The position numbers and the translations under genes were made by a program. Below are positions 1 through 10,400 of a stretch of DNA of 29,190 nucleotides, one piece after another. The notes under the pieces were generated by a model. The model was not told the DNA's origin and did no database searches. It saw only the letters and a list, made by a program, of their open reading frames with translations. Source of the stretch: Asterionellopsis glacialis (taxonomy: Eukaryota; Bacillariophyta; Plagiogrammaphyceae; Rhaphoneidales; Asterionellopsidaceae); NCBI GenBank assembly GCA_014885115.2, contig WKLE02005589.1:1-29190 (forward strand), in the 5' to 3' direction. The first letter of the stretch is position 1, and every line of letters begins with the position of its first letter.

Positions 1-349
1 CATGTGAATCACAGCAAGTTGTGAAAAGCAAAATACGATGTGAAAAAAAAATTGGAAACTAAGATTCCATTTTTTCTCTTTGGTCTGTTGCCGTCCGGAT
101 ATTTTTTTTTCTGAGGAGGTCTGTTTTCTTCCGTAATGAGTGTTAAATGGAGTGACGTCGATATGATGCAAAATGGTGACTTTTTAATACTCCGTAAGAT
201 TTACCCTCCACCCAAAGCAAGTGATTCTATTGAAACTTGGCAAGGAGAATAACACGGCACTGCCAAGCAATGCCTCCTTGATCCGCTCGCGACAATGATG
301 TCCTTGTCAGCAGTATGCAGACCCTTGCTAACCTTGATGGTGTACCACG

Positions 350-377
350 AAACTTCTACACCTAATAGTAGAAGTTT
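350..377. repeat. short perfect inverted repeat (hairpin)
   Basis: AAACTTCTAC at 350-359 is the exact reverse complement of GTAGAAGTTT at 368-377, with an 8-nt spacer. It could form a stem-loop in DNA or RNA. No neighbouring gene gives it a role, and a 10-bp stem can arise by chance in AT-rich sequence. Confidence 0.6.
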
Positions 378-1518
378 TACGAGAGGTAAAGTAATTATTT
401 AGATATGGTGCGGTGATGAGAGCATTCCTGAGAAGTATCTAATGAGTTAAGTTAACTTGGGTCGGGCCGGGCCTATTTTTTAGCTTTGGTGGCGCAGCAT
501 TCCTTCAAGTCGTTCGTTCTCGTTTTTTGTTCTTGTTTCTCTGCATAAACACAATGGTCATGCACACGGACCAAAATAATTGGTTGAATCAAGGAGTGGT
601 GTATCATATTTAAATGGTTGGAAAAATGTTGTGAATCTTTAAAGTCGCTGAGTAATTTTCTGAAGAAAATTCAAACTTTTTATATGATTGAGATCGTAAC
701 ATCTGGTAATGAATAAACCATCAGGCTTGGAATTAACAAACAAGGCTTGACCGTATCAAACGAAAGCAAGCTGAATGAATATTGGGGATATTTTTTGACA
801 AGTTTCAAGATGTAAACCATGCAAGCAACATACATACCTCGGGTGTCGTCACAGTTTTTGTCATGATCACACCGCAATATTGTCAAGAAGCATTCATCAA
901 TAACCTCAACAATAAACCATTGAATTTAACATGTCAGCTGCATCTATATTTCATGCTGTTGTTGGACAGGTTCATACATAACTGTCTTTGCAGCACATAC
1001 TACAATTGATTGCTGCCGAAGAAATTCATAGTGAAGTGAATCAGGTACAGCATTGGCATCATGAGAAAAAAATACTAGTCAATATTCGGACCCCTGGAGT
1101 ATTGTCTATTCAAGACAATCAATCCCCTAGGAGGCGGTTGCATCTTCTTTTGGTACAGAACAATCATGAAAAACAAGTGCGTTGTCATCGTGAAAAAAGC
1201 AGGAATGTAAGACTTCAAAACATCAATAAATTAAAGAGGGCAATTGTTTGCAGACCTCTGTCTAGTCTTATTTACGCTATTATCGTAATGTGTTTGATAT
1301 TGTAGCATTGTTGTTTCCTTAATAGTTCTTTCTCGAAAGGACGGAGTCGCACGAACCTGGTAAACTCACAACCAAGAGAGAAGTAACCAATATAAATGTA
1401 CACCGCACAAAAATAAGCTTCTTGTCAGGTGCATAGTGGGAGAAATGACCGTATCGATTTCATCTGGTAATGGTGGTAACAACGTTTCGTCACCCAACCT
1501 AGTCTAAAGCTGGGTGAT

Positions 1519-1682
1519 GTGTCTCTGCTTTTGTGTGTACGTGCGTAAATGTCTAAGTATGATGTTATATCTCTAGCTATCCAGGAGTAAACCACGGCAT
1601 GTTTCTCTATTTTTGTGTGTAATTGTGTAAATGTCTAAGTATGTTGTTATATCTCTAGCTACCCGGGAGTAAACCACGGCAT
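1519..1682. repeat. 82-bp tandem duplication (two copies)
   Basis: Positions 1519-1600 and 1601-1682 are directly adjacent copies of the same 82-bp unit. Aligned by eye they show about nine substitutions and no indels, roughly 89 percent identity. The shared blocks include AAATGTCTAAGTATG and GAGTAAACCACGGCAT. The pair ends about 54 bp beyond the AroDE stop codon, so it probably lies in or just past that gene's 3' untranslated region. Confidence 0.9.
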
Positions 1683-1735
1683 GGATCACCAAAAAGGCAA
1701 TTCAACATGAAATATTCATAGTGATAATAGTTTCT

Positions 1736-4267
1736 TTAATTTTTCGTCACTGCTGCGGGCTTCTCAGATTTACTTTCTGCTACCGAGGTATCCGCTTCTG
1801 CTTTTGGTTTCTCATCTTCCTCTTTTGGGAGGCAATTCTCCAAAACGGCATCTTTCATTACCTTGTAAGGAGCAGAACGGGCCGTCCACATTTCAAATTG
1901 GCCAACACCCTGTTCCCAAAGCATTTCGGATCCTCTAACAACGTCCAATCCAGCACCTTCTGCCTGAAGGAGAAGCTTTGTATTGTAAGGTTTGTAATTC
2001 ACATCAAACACAACTGGTCCTTCTTCATTTAGAATCCATTCGGGAAGCGTGAATTCTGCAGCTGCAGGAAGTGTACTGATTACGACATTAATTGACCCAT
2101 TGTTTTCTTCTAATATCGTCTTCACACCATCCTCCAGACTTGCCGTTACTGTGCCACCAAAGGTTTCTGCCAAGTCAGCTGCCTTTTCCGGTGTTCGATT
2201 GTAGTAAATCTTTTCCAAACCCAACTTTCCTGCTGCGTATGCAGCAGCTCGTGCAGTTCCGCCAGCTCCAACAATCAAGGCAAAGCCCTTTTTATCATCA
2301 CTACCAGTTTCATCTCCACTGCCACCACCAAGCTTACGTTCTAAAGGATTGAAGATACCCTGCCAGTCGGTATTGTCACCATAAATAACACGCTTGATTT
2401 CATCTGCACCGATATCTTCCTTCACAACAATGGTGTTGACGCTTCCAATCGTTTTGGCGGCAGGGCTCATTTCATCCAAATACGGGATGATAGCTTGTTT
2501 GTGTGGGATTGTAATACTGCAACCTCCAAAGTCATCCGCTTTGAAAAAGTCTGATTCAACAAATTCTTCTACAGTTTCAACATCAGCACGGTAATACTCG
2601 TGTGGAAGCTTAGCTGCGGCGAATGCCGCACCTTGCATCTGAGGGCTTACGGAGTAGGCAATGTTATGACCAAGGATACAGTATCTCTTGGGTTGGAATA
2701 ACTTGATCAATAAACGTGTCGTCATAATTTCACTTGCTGTCATTTGTCCAGGAGCAGCCTTGAAGGGTAGAGATTCGTGTGTTACAGGAGTGAATCCAAA
2801 GTTTAAGACACGAGAATATTTTCCAATATCACCCAAGATCAACGACAAACAGGGGATGACAGGATCATCATTCTTGGTCCATATACTCTGAGCTATCAAT
2901 CCAGCTTCGTAGGCCATTCGGTCCCGTTCTTCGTTTTCAATACTTAGTACAACCTTGGTTCCGTGAGCTCTACCTCCCATACCACATTGTAAAAACTTAT
3001 CGACAGCTTCTGCTGTGCTAATTTCTTGTGGTGCAATGTGTTCACTACCTAAAATCATAGATGTGTGGCGCTGTTCTGCACGTGTAAGCAAGGCATCTGT
3101 CTTGACAGGGTCGTGAGCACTTTCAACATCTAGTACTTCTACACCAGATCGCAATCCCCATTCTAACAATTCAAACATTTTGGATATCCCTGCTTCATCA
3201 TCGGGGTATGTTCCAATTTGACTTTGTGTACGGACTGTGTACACAATTGGCATAACATCGTCCAACACTTTCCCCTTGAAGGGAAGCCCGGGTGCACGGA
3301 TGGCATAGGGCTTACAGTATTTGCGTAACAATTGTGCACTATAAATCAAATCAAATCGATCGTCACGACATGCTAACAAATCTGCACGGAATTCCATAGC
3401 ATCAACATCATTACACATTTCGGCAATGTAGGGTTTCACTTCAGTAATGTTGGGGAAGGACAATGATAAAAAGAACGTATGTTGACCCATTGTACGGAAG
3501 GCAGAACTTTGCTTGTCCTTGTCACCAGGAACAACGGGAATGTATGTGGCACGAGCTACCAGGCGTGTGAGTTCCCATTCTATGTGAGTCCAATCTTCTT
3601 CCATTTCGGTGGTGCCTTCATCTCTGACACATAACTCATAGTCAGAATACTTGAAAAAAATATCATTATCTAATTTTGTTTTGAGTTCCAAACCTTCCTT
3701 ACTCAATTGTCCTGCTTCTGGATGTACATTAATGTAAACCGAAAGTATCCCTGCATCTTCGTATAAAGATTTTGCCAATGTCGACAACACGTCGTCATCT
3801 TCACTGTTAAAATCTAATACAATCACATCCCCCAACGTCAAATCTTGATTTTCAATTTGATTTAACAGTTCACCGTTTGAAGCTGAAGCAACCGCGCCAG
3901 CTGTATTTACAATCGTATTACCATTCATTTCTGATTTTAGAGATTGGGCAAGACGGTTCAATTCATCGCCCTTTCCAGAACATCCTAGTAGTACGACAGG
4001 TTTATCATAAAGAGAACTTTGAAACATATTTCTCTTCACAGCAGCAGCATCAGCAGCTGTTAATGATGCTGCTTCAAGTGATGTTGTTGATAAAGAAGGA
4101 CTCATTTGATTTTGATGATTTTTACGGATACCAAACACTGTTTGAGTTGCACTAGGTGTAAATGAATGAACTACGGTCTGTTGCAATTGCACAAGTAGGA
4201 TACAACATAGAAATGCCACTGTAGCTGCGGAAGTCGTTTTTGTTGCTGTCATAGATAATGATTGCAT
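1736..4267 (-). CDS. aroDE: plastid-targeted 3-dehydroquinate dehydratase / shikimate 5-dehydrogenase (AroDE) with SK-like N-domain
   Basis: Bifunctional shikimate-pathway enzyme: dehydroquinate to dehydroshikimate (type I dehydratase), then NADPH reduction to shikimate. From the first ATG (4265-4267) it is 843 residues; a longer frame starts only at TTG. Residues 1-35 are a signal peptide ending VVHS|FTPSA, the Ser|Phe junction of diatom bipartite plastid signals. Residues about 89-262 resemble a shikimate kinase domain but have GCSGKGDE where Walker A should be. The dehydratase spans about 264-500, with probable catalytic His410 (GSEHI) and Schiff-base Lys438 (GTKVVL), spaced as in the family, and a late APGQ motif. 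The dehydrogenase follows with YSVSP, Lys590 (TIPHK), Asp634 (GDNTDW), the GAGGTAR dinucleotide loop and an NRT motif favouring NADP. It ends in a Lys/Glu-rich tail. No intron is seen. The dehydratase and dehydrogenase calls are firm; the kinase-remnant call is inference. Confidence 0.95.
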   Translation of the reverse strand: MQSLSMTATKTTSAATVAFLCCILLVQLQQTVVHSFTPSATQTVFGIRKNHQNQMSPSLSTTSLEAASLTAADAAAVKRNMFQSSLYDKPVVLLGCSGKGDELNRLAQSLKSEMNGNTIVNTAGAVASASNGELLNQIENQDLTLGDVIVLDFNSEDDDVLSTLAKSLYEDAGILSVYINVHPEAGQLSKEGLELKTKLDNDIFFKYSDYELCVRDEGTTEMEEDWTHIEWELTRLVARATYIPVVPGDKDKQSSAFRTMGQHTFFLSLSFPNITEVKPYIAEMCNDVDAMEFRADLLACRDDRFDLIYSAQLLRKYCKPYAIRAPGLPFKGKVLDDVMPIVYTVRTQSQIGTYPDDEAGISKMFELLEWGLRSGVEVLDVESAHDPVKTDALLTRAEQRHTSMILGSEHIAPQEISTAEAVDKFLQCGMGGRAHGTKVVLSIENEERDRMAYEAGLIAQSIWTKNDDPVIPCLSLILGDIGKYSRVLNFGFTPVTHESLPFKAAPGQMTASEIMTTRLLIKLFQPKRYCILGHNIAYSVSPQMQGAAFAAAKLPHEYYRADVETVEEFVESDFFKADDFGGCSITIPHKQAIIPYLDEMSPAAKTIGSVNTIVVKEDIGADEIKRVIYGDNTDWQGIFNPLERKLGGGSGDETGSDDKKGFALIVGAGGTARAAAYAAGKLGLEKIYYNRTPEKAADLAETFGGTVTASLEDGVKTILEENNGSINVVISTLPAAAEFTLPEWILNEEGPVVFDVNYKPYNTKLLLQAEGAGLDVVRGSEMLWEQGVGQFEMWTARSAPYKVMKDAVLENCLPKEEDEKPKAEADTSVAESKSEKPAAVTKN

Positions 4268-4983
4268 CTTGTATCGATGTCTGCCCAAAATGTTAAAGAG
4301 GGGTATGAACTGTTGGTTGACTTTGTTCAGTTGAAAGGAGTCTACCGTTTTTTGCCTTCTCTCTTATCAGTCCTTTCACAACTTCTAACAAGGACAATTC
4401 TACGAGTTGTTGAAGTAGCTAAAGATTAGATAGTTTCAAATGCACTAGCGTTTCCAGTAGCAAAATTCGAGAACTTCGTTGACCTTTTTCAACCAGGTAT
4501 TCGTTGATTGATAGCCACCAAATCAAGATTCACGAAAAAAAAATTGATGACGAAGGGGTATCGTCGTCAAGTATCCAGAAACTTGTATAATATGTTTGCT
4601 GTGTTGAAGAACTGAGGGTGCCAAAAAGATATATGCCGTGATGTACAAGAGTTTGTACAAGTACGGTGTGACGGTGACAACAACAATCAGCCATTCAATT
4701 CATCCTCGAATATCGTTTTATCAATCGATCGGAGAAATCTCGTGCCAGTACCTTGGACAACATAATTCTACATCATGATGTCAGAGGTCTGGTGCCGGGC
4801 TTGACAGTAGGAAAAAAGTTGATGGCCACAGATTCATGTGTGGATATCGGCATGGCAGGCGTTATCACGTCCTAGAGTACTACCAGGTACACCGAGTTCT
4901 ACCAAAAATTCGGATGAAGCATAGACGGAGGTATCTCCTGTAATGGATCAGTACGATAATTAGGACTAAAATTAGCATAGTAA

Positions 4984-5271
4984 GGCCCTGCACGAACGTG
5001 TGCAATTTTAAACCTGACACTTTCCCTTAGCTTCACCACATAACCTGATTACGCGCAAAACCGACGTACAGACCAAGTGTCAGCAAAGTGTCAGGGTTTT
5101 TTTTCGACACTTTTGGCTCTATCGTACGGCAAAGTGTATTCAAAGTGTATTTTTGAATCGTGTAAGTTAGCACAGAGAAAAAACACTTTTAACCTGACAC
5201 TTTGAAAATGGGTCATGTGGTGAAGCCAAGGGAAAGTGTCAGGTTCAAACTGCATTCGTTAGTGCAGGGGC
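4984..5271. mobile_element. MITE-like non-autonomous DNA element, 288 bp
   Basis: The ends GGCCCTGCAC (4984-4993) and GTGCAGGGGC (5262-5271) are terminal inverted repeats with one mismatch in 10. Complementarity continues inward for about 60 bp on each arm (about 4984-5044 and 5212-5271), around 85-88 percent identical by eye. It includes the shared block AACCTGACACTTTCCCTT, present in opposite orientation in the right arm. The element is bounded by TAA at 4981-4983 and TAA at 5272-5274, a plausible 3-bp target-site duplication. A TWA duplication with GG-starting ends is characteristic of the PIF/Harbinger superfamily, so this is likely a Harbinger-type MITE. It has no coding capacity. The core repeats the CTGACACTTT word in both orientations. 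Confidence 0.8.
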
Positions 5272-6673
5272 TAAGATGATAGATGATGTCATCATTTTGG
5301 TTGCATGGATTGGAAAGCTTTCGCAATTCCACTTTCCCTTCTAGGATACCCTGACTCTGAAAGTCAAACTCTTTTGCTTGCTCTTTTGAAATAGGAGCTT
5401 CTTAGGGGGCATCTGTTTTTTTTTTAAAACAGCAATTTTTATTCTTATTCCTTTTCCTTCCTTGGTTTTGGTGGTGCTGCCAACAGTTAAATTTTGCTAC
5501 TGTAGGAAGACTAAATGCAAGCAAGATAAAAATGCTGTAGAAACTCAAACTAGTTTGTTACATAGGTACTTTGAAAGGAAACAGATTACAACCAGCATAT
5601 ATTCTACAAAAATGTATACTAAATATTGTGCAATGTGAGCCTCAATCAGTCAAAAATCCAGCCTGCCTACTGTATGCATCCTGTGTAGTGTAATTACCAT
5701 ACAGATTAAATGCAGTGATTCAATTTTTGAAGATCAAAACTTGGGACTTTCATTTTGCTCACAACAAGCCCATAAAAATATTTGTTACCCTCATTTAACC
5801 CAATTTTGAATCTTCTCTTGAATTACTAGGCATAGCTAACAGTAGACAGCATGATCAATACTTTCAGTCAACTTCAATTTGATCTCAGATATGTAACAAA
5901 CTCAAAACATTTATTGCTGGATCTGATCACAAGTACAATGATAAGACAGTTTGAGAATTAGGAGTATTCCTATAACACTTATGTAAACATGAAAGACTTG
6001 AATGTAGACCAGATGGCATGTACAAGTTGGTAAAGAAAGAATATTAGAAAAGGAAGAGGCCCTTGTTTATTTTTTAGTACTATACAGTGGTACTTTCATT
6101 TGTCCTCCTTCATTTCTCATATGTCTCTTCAACAGCAAGAGCTTTGCATAGTAAAGAGGATACAGTCCTGGCATCATATGTAGTTCAGCATTTTGAAAGG
6201 AACCTATTATGCTGTTCCACAAGGTGTATTTCCTTGCCATATGTAGCTACATGTAAATTCTAAATATTTTACAATCACATTTTTATCATTGTATTTTGTA
6301 AAATGTGATGTTGAAAAACATTTTTCTCTCCTAAGCCATTGGTCACATCAAGCAAGTCCCAGCCCCACCATGATGCCCATGGGGCTTATTAATGGAATTG
6401 AAGAATTTATTACTAAAAAAATGTCTCAATATAGAGATGTCTCTGTATTATTTATGACAAGTGACAAGTACAACATTCAAAGAAGACATTTTTTCGTACT
6501 TCGACAACTCACTACTATACGTAGATGCAAGTAGGACCAACCTTCCTGGCATCATGCGTACAAGGAATGGTTACAGGGACAATCTTGGTCTTAGAACTTT
6601 TGTAGAAAGACACATAATTAGTACTGCAGGGGATAGTAATGAAATACCTTTATTTTTTATGCCAGTTCTATTG

Positions 6674-7205
6674 TACCAGATACCGGTACCTGGTAATGTA
6701 CCTGGTACCAGGTACAGCTAAGACCAACTTCAACTACAACAAGTCCAAGGTAGTAGACCTCGTTGCTGGTAGCAGCATTACTTGATTACAAACTACCTTT
6801 ATAAGTACAGGAGGTTGGACTACCTTGTACCAAGTACAACACAGGTATCATATCATTTACAGGTACAAGTCATAGCATGGATATCTTTCCATGCAGCAGG
6901 CAATATTGGAATTATCACCTTTAACGTAGATGTTCAGTAGTAGTCAAGGTCTTTTGCAGATTTTTTTTACAGAAAATAAAAGGCTCGTACAGGTGGTAGT
7001 GGTAACAGGTACATGGACACATTATGGAGGTCCGAAGGACTACCTGTAGTTCTCCCAATCTTCTGTGAATCTTTAGAGTATAGTTCTGTTTCGGTAATAT
7101 GTGGCTGTACTGGTACTTACTTACCGGTACAGTGTACCTGTACCTGGTACCTGGTACAGGTAGGGCTCTACCTGTAGGAATACCACATGCAGGATACGGT
7201 ACCAT
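6674..7205. repeat. cluster of GGTACC-type palindromic motifs
   Basis: Many overlapping copies of TACC(T/A)GGTA and GGTACC occur here. The clearest is the perfect 18-bp palindrome GTACCTGGTACCAGGTAC at 6698-6715. A near-palindrome lies at 7136-7161, and further copies at 6681-6695, 6812-6835 and 7107-7140. The same motif recurs in the gene-poor stretches at 4881, 17214-17762 and 26101-26369. Function is unknown. Confidence 0.7.
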
Positions 7206-7407
7206 ACATTGATTCGGAAGTTACAGCTTCGTTGAAACCCGACATACTCGACATAAGCACTTTCTTAGGGACTACGATATCCAACCACCAAAATAGAAGA
7301 GACTGTAGAAGCATCGAAAGAGATTTATGCCAGACAGTGCCATAGCGCACCGGTAACTCTAGGACCTTGTAAGGAAGAAACGCACAAGAGTGAGGCTATT
7401 GTCCGCG

Positions 7408-7438
7408 GGAGAGGAAGAGAGAGAAAGAGAGAGAGAGG
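7408..7438. repeat. GA-rich microsatellite in 5' region of NB-ARC gene
   Basis: A purine tract made mostly of GA dinucleotides lies about 60 bp upstream of the NB-ARC/TPR start codon. It may sit in the promoter or 5' untranslated region. GA tracts can act as core-promoter or nucleosome-excluding elements in eukaryotes, but nothing here proves that. Confidence 0.7.
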
Positions 7439-7496
7439 CGTATGGGCGAGGCGATATAGGCGGCACAATTAATTTGAATATTGAATAAATATTGCA

Positions 7497-10400
7497 ATGG
7501 AGCAATATCTGGAATCTTTGGGCGAGCTTTCTGCAGATATTCGCGCTTCCTACGAAGATGAATGCCAACAAGAACTAGAATCCTCTGGCGGAGCAAAATC
7601 AAAGCGAGTTGCTGTACGAGATATTGCAATAGATGGAAAAGAACTTTCCCCGTCTGGAGTGCAGCTCACTAGGAAGGATGTGCTTGAGACGTGGCAAGAT
7701 CTCGTAACTGTTATCCAGAGACTTAAAATATTCTGCGAGACAGCTCCAGTCCTAGAACGTCTATTTCTCCGTTCCATGTACGTCGACAATGATCATTGGA
7801 AGCATATAAATACGCTTCTTGATCTGATGATTGAAACTGTTGAAAGTAATTCAGAACCTCAGACGGAGGAATGCTTTTTAACTCTCATTGAGATATTGAG
7901 TTCCTACTGTTCCAATTGGGAAATTTCTGAAAAACTCCAGAATAGATGGATCGACCTGGGCTTTCCTGTCGAGACCGATATTGGTGATAAGGAATTCCGG
8001 AATAGGGCGTATTCTGTTTTAATGTCACTCTTTTGGGTACCGAATTCTCAAAACTTGCACTGGGTTTGTGAAGTAGAGGAGGAGGCACCCGAGGCCGAAA
8101 ACCCGGTTCCTCCTGCCATTCTATCGATTTTTCATCAGATTCGCCGGTCCTCACCCTTACCAAGACGCGACTGTGTGCACCGCCTACTTAGTCGACTGAA
8201 CGAGGGGTCTCATACCACATTGGCAATATCGTCATTACAAGATAAGATCGAAACGCGGAATTCTCTTGATGGAGTTGGGATGGGGAAAACAACCCTGGCT
8301 GCTCTAGTTGCTTCTCATGCTACAGTTCGATCTAAATTTTGTATCTTATGGCTTCGATTATCACATAATCAATGGAATGTTGGTGAAAAATCATACTACT
8401 GGTACACATCATGCCTTGACAAACTTTGTGAACAATTGTGCGTCAAACCAGAATGGCCACGACCAGTCTTTGAAATGGAGCCTCCATCCGTGAGACGAAA
8501 GCGAGAAGAAGAACAAATGTTCCACGTGAAAGAAAAAATGAAAAAAATCATTCAAAGCCAGTCGAAAGATATTTTACTGGTACTAGATGATGCCTGGGAT
8601 GACCAAGAAATTGAATGGTTCCGATTCCAAGAAAACCAGTCAATCATTGTAACAACCAAAACTCATAACTTGAGTGTAAGCTGGACATTAGAAATCGATG
8701 TTCTCACCGAAGCGGAAGCTTTGGAATTATTTTTGACGGAATCAGACTACCCCCCTACACATGTCTTAAGTACGTCACTGGAAGCGAAATCTACAGTTCA
8801 ACGATGCGGGTACCACCCTCTCACAATCCGTACAGTGGCACGATGGTTCCGACTAAAGCAAGTCACAGCAGGTGTTGTCAAGGGATTGGAAGAATTAAAT
8901 TCAGAGTTGAGTGCATGTTTTGCTAAATTGCGCCACTCATCGCACTATGCAAATCGGAATGAAAATCTTGGAAAATTTTTAACGGAAGTGTTAAACATTA
9001 TGCTAAGTCCTGTGCTGGCAACGGATGGGCAACCAACAAAATTGATGAAACTCTGTTTATCATCTATGGCGGTGGTCTTTGAAGATAAGGTTCCTCTTGA
9101 AGCTGTCCATTTGTTGTGGGGAGAATTATTGCATTCAGATCCATCTGCTGTTAATGAACTTGGAGCAAATCTAACTGAAAATCAACTGAGAAAGCGAGTT
9201 CGTTTTGTTTCTGAAGCTTTGGTCTCCTTAGGACTCTTGTCGGTAACAGCCGGAGATGACCAATCTAACATTGAAATTCACCACCCAATGCAAAAAGATT
9301 ATGCGCTTTCAATACTGAAAGAGATGGAATTCATGGGAGAGTATAGTCAGGAAGAGACTGTACAAAGCTGGCACGAAGCCTACGCTGAAGCTTACTTGGC
9401 GAAGAAAGTAGAATGTGACCGTAACGGGGTTCCCGACATTCTCAAAGGATATTCGTTAAAACATCTAGTCTCTCACATGTTGAAGGGGAAAATGTGGTCC
9501 AAAGTTGTAGTATTACTCAAGGACGAACGTTTCCTTCGGGACCGGTTTGACTTCATGGGATTAGAAGAAGGGACCAGGGCACATGTAAACGATTGTCGTC
9601 GGTTTCAGCAATTCATGAATAATACGGAAAATGTGACTTTGACTACATTAAGTATCTACCGAAAAATGGGAGCTATCCTCCGAAGCCATGAGGACGGCGA
9701 AGAAGGAATACGTCTTGAAGCGGCAAATGCTCTAAATTGTATTGCACTTGCTCTGGCAGAGGGACACTTTTGGACTGAATCGATTTCCCGCTTTAAGGAT
9801 GCTAGCAAACTTTTGGAAAACATTCAGGATCATCCAGCGACCGCTGAACTGTCTACAACGATTCTATATTGTAGAGGTTCTGTGCACCTTGCCAATCTTG
9901 AACCTACTCGATGTTTAAAGCAGCTGAAAAACTGCATGAAAATGATCGATAAAAACAAAGGATTCAATAGCGATGACCAGATGAAAACTATTTGGGGACT
10001 TTCAATGCTTAAAATGGGAGACGCACTTCTCTTAATGGACGAATATCGAGAGGCAATGAAACATTACGTGCAGGCTTTAGACGCTTTGTACAAAGATGCT
10101 TCCAATAATCGTGTTGAAATTGGCAGCGCCCTCCTCCGCAAGGGTAGATTACACCAAATGATGGGTCAAGCTGAAAATGCAAAGCGTGTTTTAAAGGAAT
10201 GTGTCCAATGGAAACGAGAAATAGGAGAAAGTAGTGGTGAAGTGGCGCTAGCGCTCAGCTACCTTGGAGATGTCTATTCTGACGAAACATCAACCCAAGA
10301 AGCTATCCGTTCATTTGAAAGTGCATCAACATTATTTGAAGCCTTCTCAGATGAAATTGAACAATCCGATCTTGATTTAGTGGCTGGAAAGACAGCTGAA

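Larger units (their letters stand above)
1..1735. other. gene-poor region left of AroDE
   Basis: No gene is supported here. The longest + frame, about 105 codons ending at 1305, begins at TTG, has no ATG start and no recognisable domain; other frames are shorter. Visible structure is a perfect 10-bp inverted repeat (350-359 with 368-377, 8-nt loop) and the 82-bp tandem duplication near the right end. The rest is AT-rich, intergenic-like sequence. Exons too short to see by eye cannot be excluded. Confidence 0.6.
4268..7496. other. 3.2-kb gene-poor region between divergent genes
   Basis: This separates the divergent AroDE (-) and NB-ARC/TPR (+) genes, so both promoters should lie at its ends. 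It contains the 288-bp MITE-like element (4984-5271) and palindromic GTACC-type motifs at 4881-4890, 6674-6716, about 6812-6835 and 7107-7205. Between 5400 and 6650 the sequence is AT-rich. Two overlapping + frames at 6289-6534 (TTG start) and 6461-6721 show no recognisable domain. No RNA gene was recognised. Confidence 0.6.

Noticed and set aside
153..159. TGACGTC, resembling a CO2/cAMP-responsive element of diatoms
   Set aside because: It is a single copy with no adjacent gene start; a 7-bp match is expected by chance.
782..1305. Overlapping + frames of 75 and about 105 codons
   Set aside because: They start at alternative codons (the longer at TTG), show no domain and have a composition like intergenic DNA; a decayed transposon cannot be excluded but is not supported.
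6289..6721. Two overlapping + frames that could be one frameshifted gene
   Set aside because: The first starts at TTG, neither has a recognisable motif, and the end runs into the palindromic repeat cluster.
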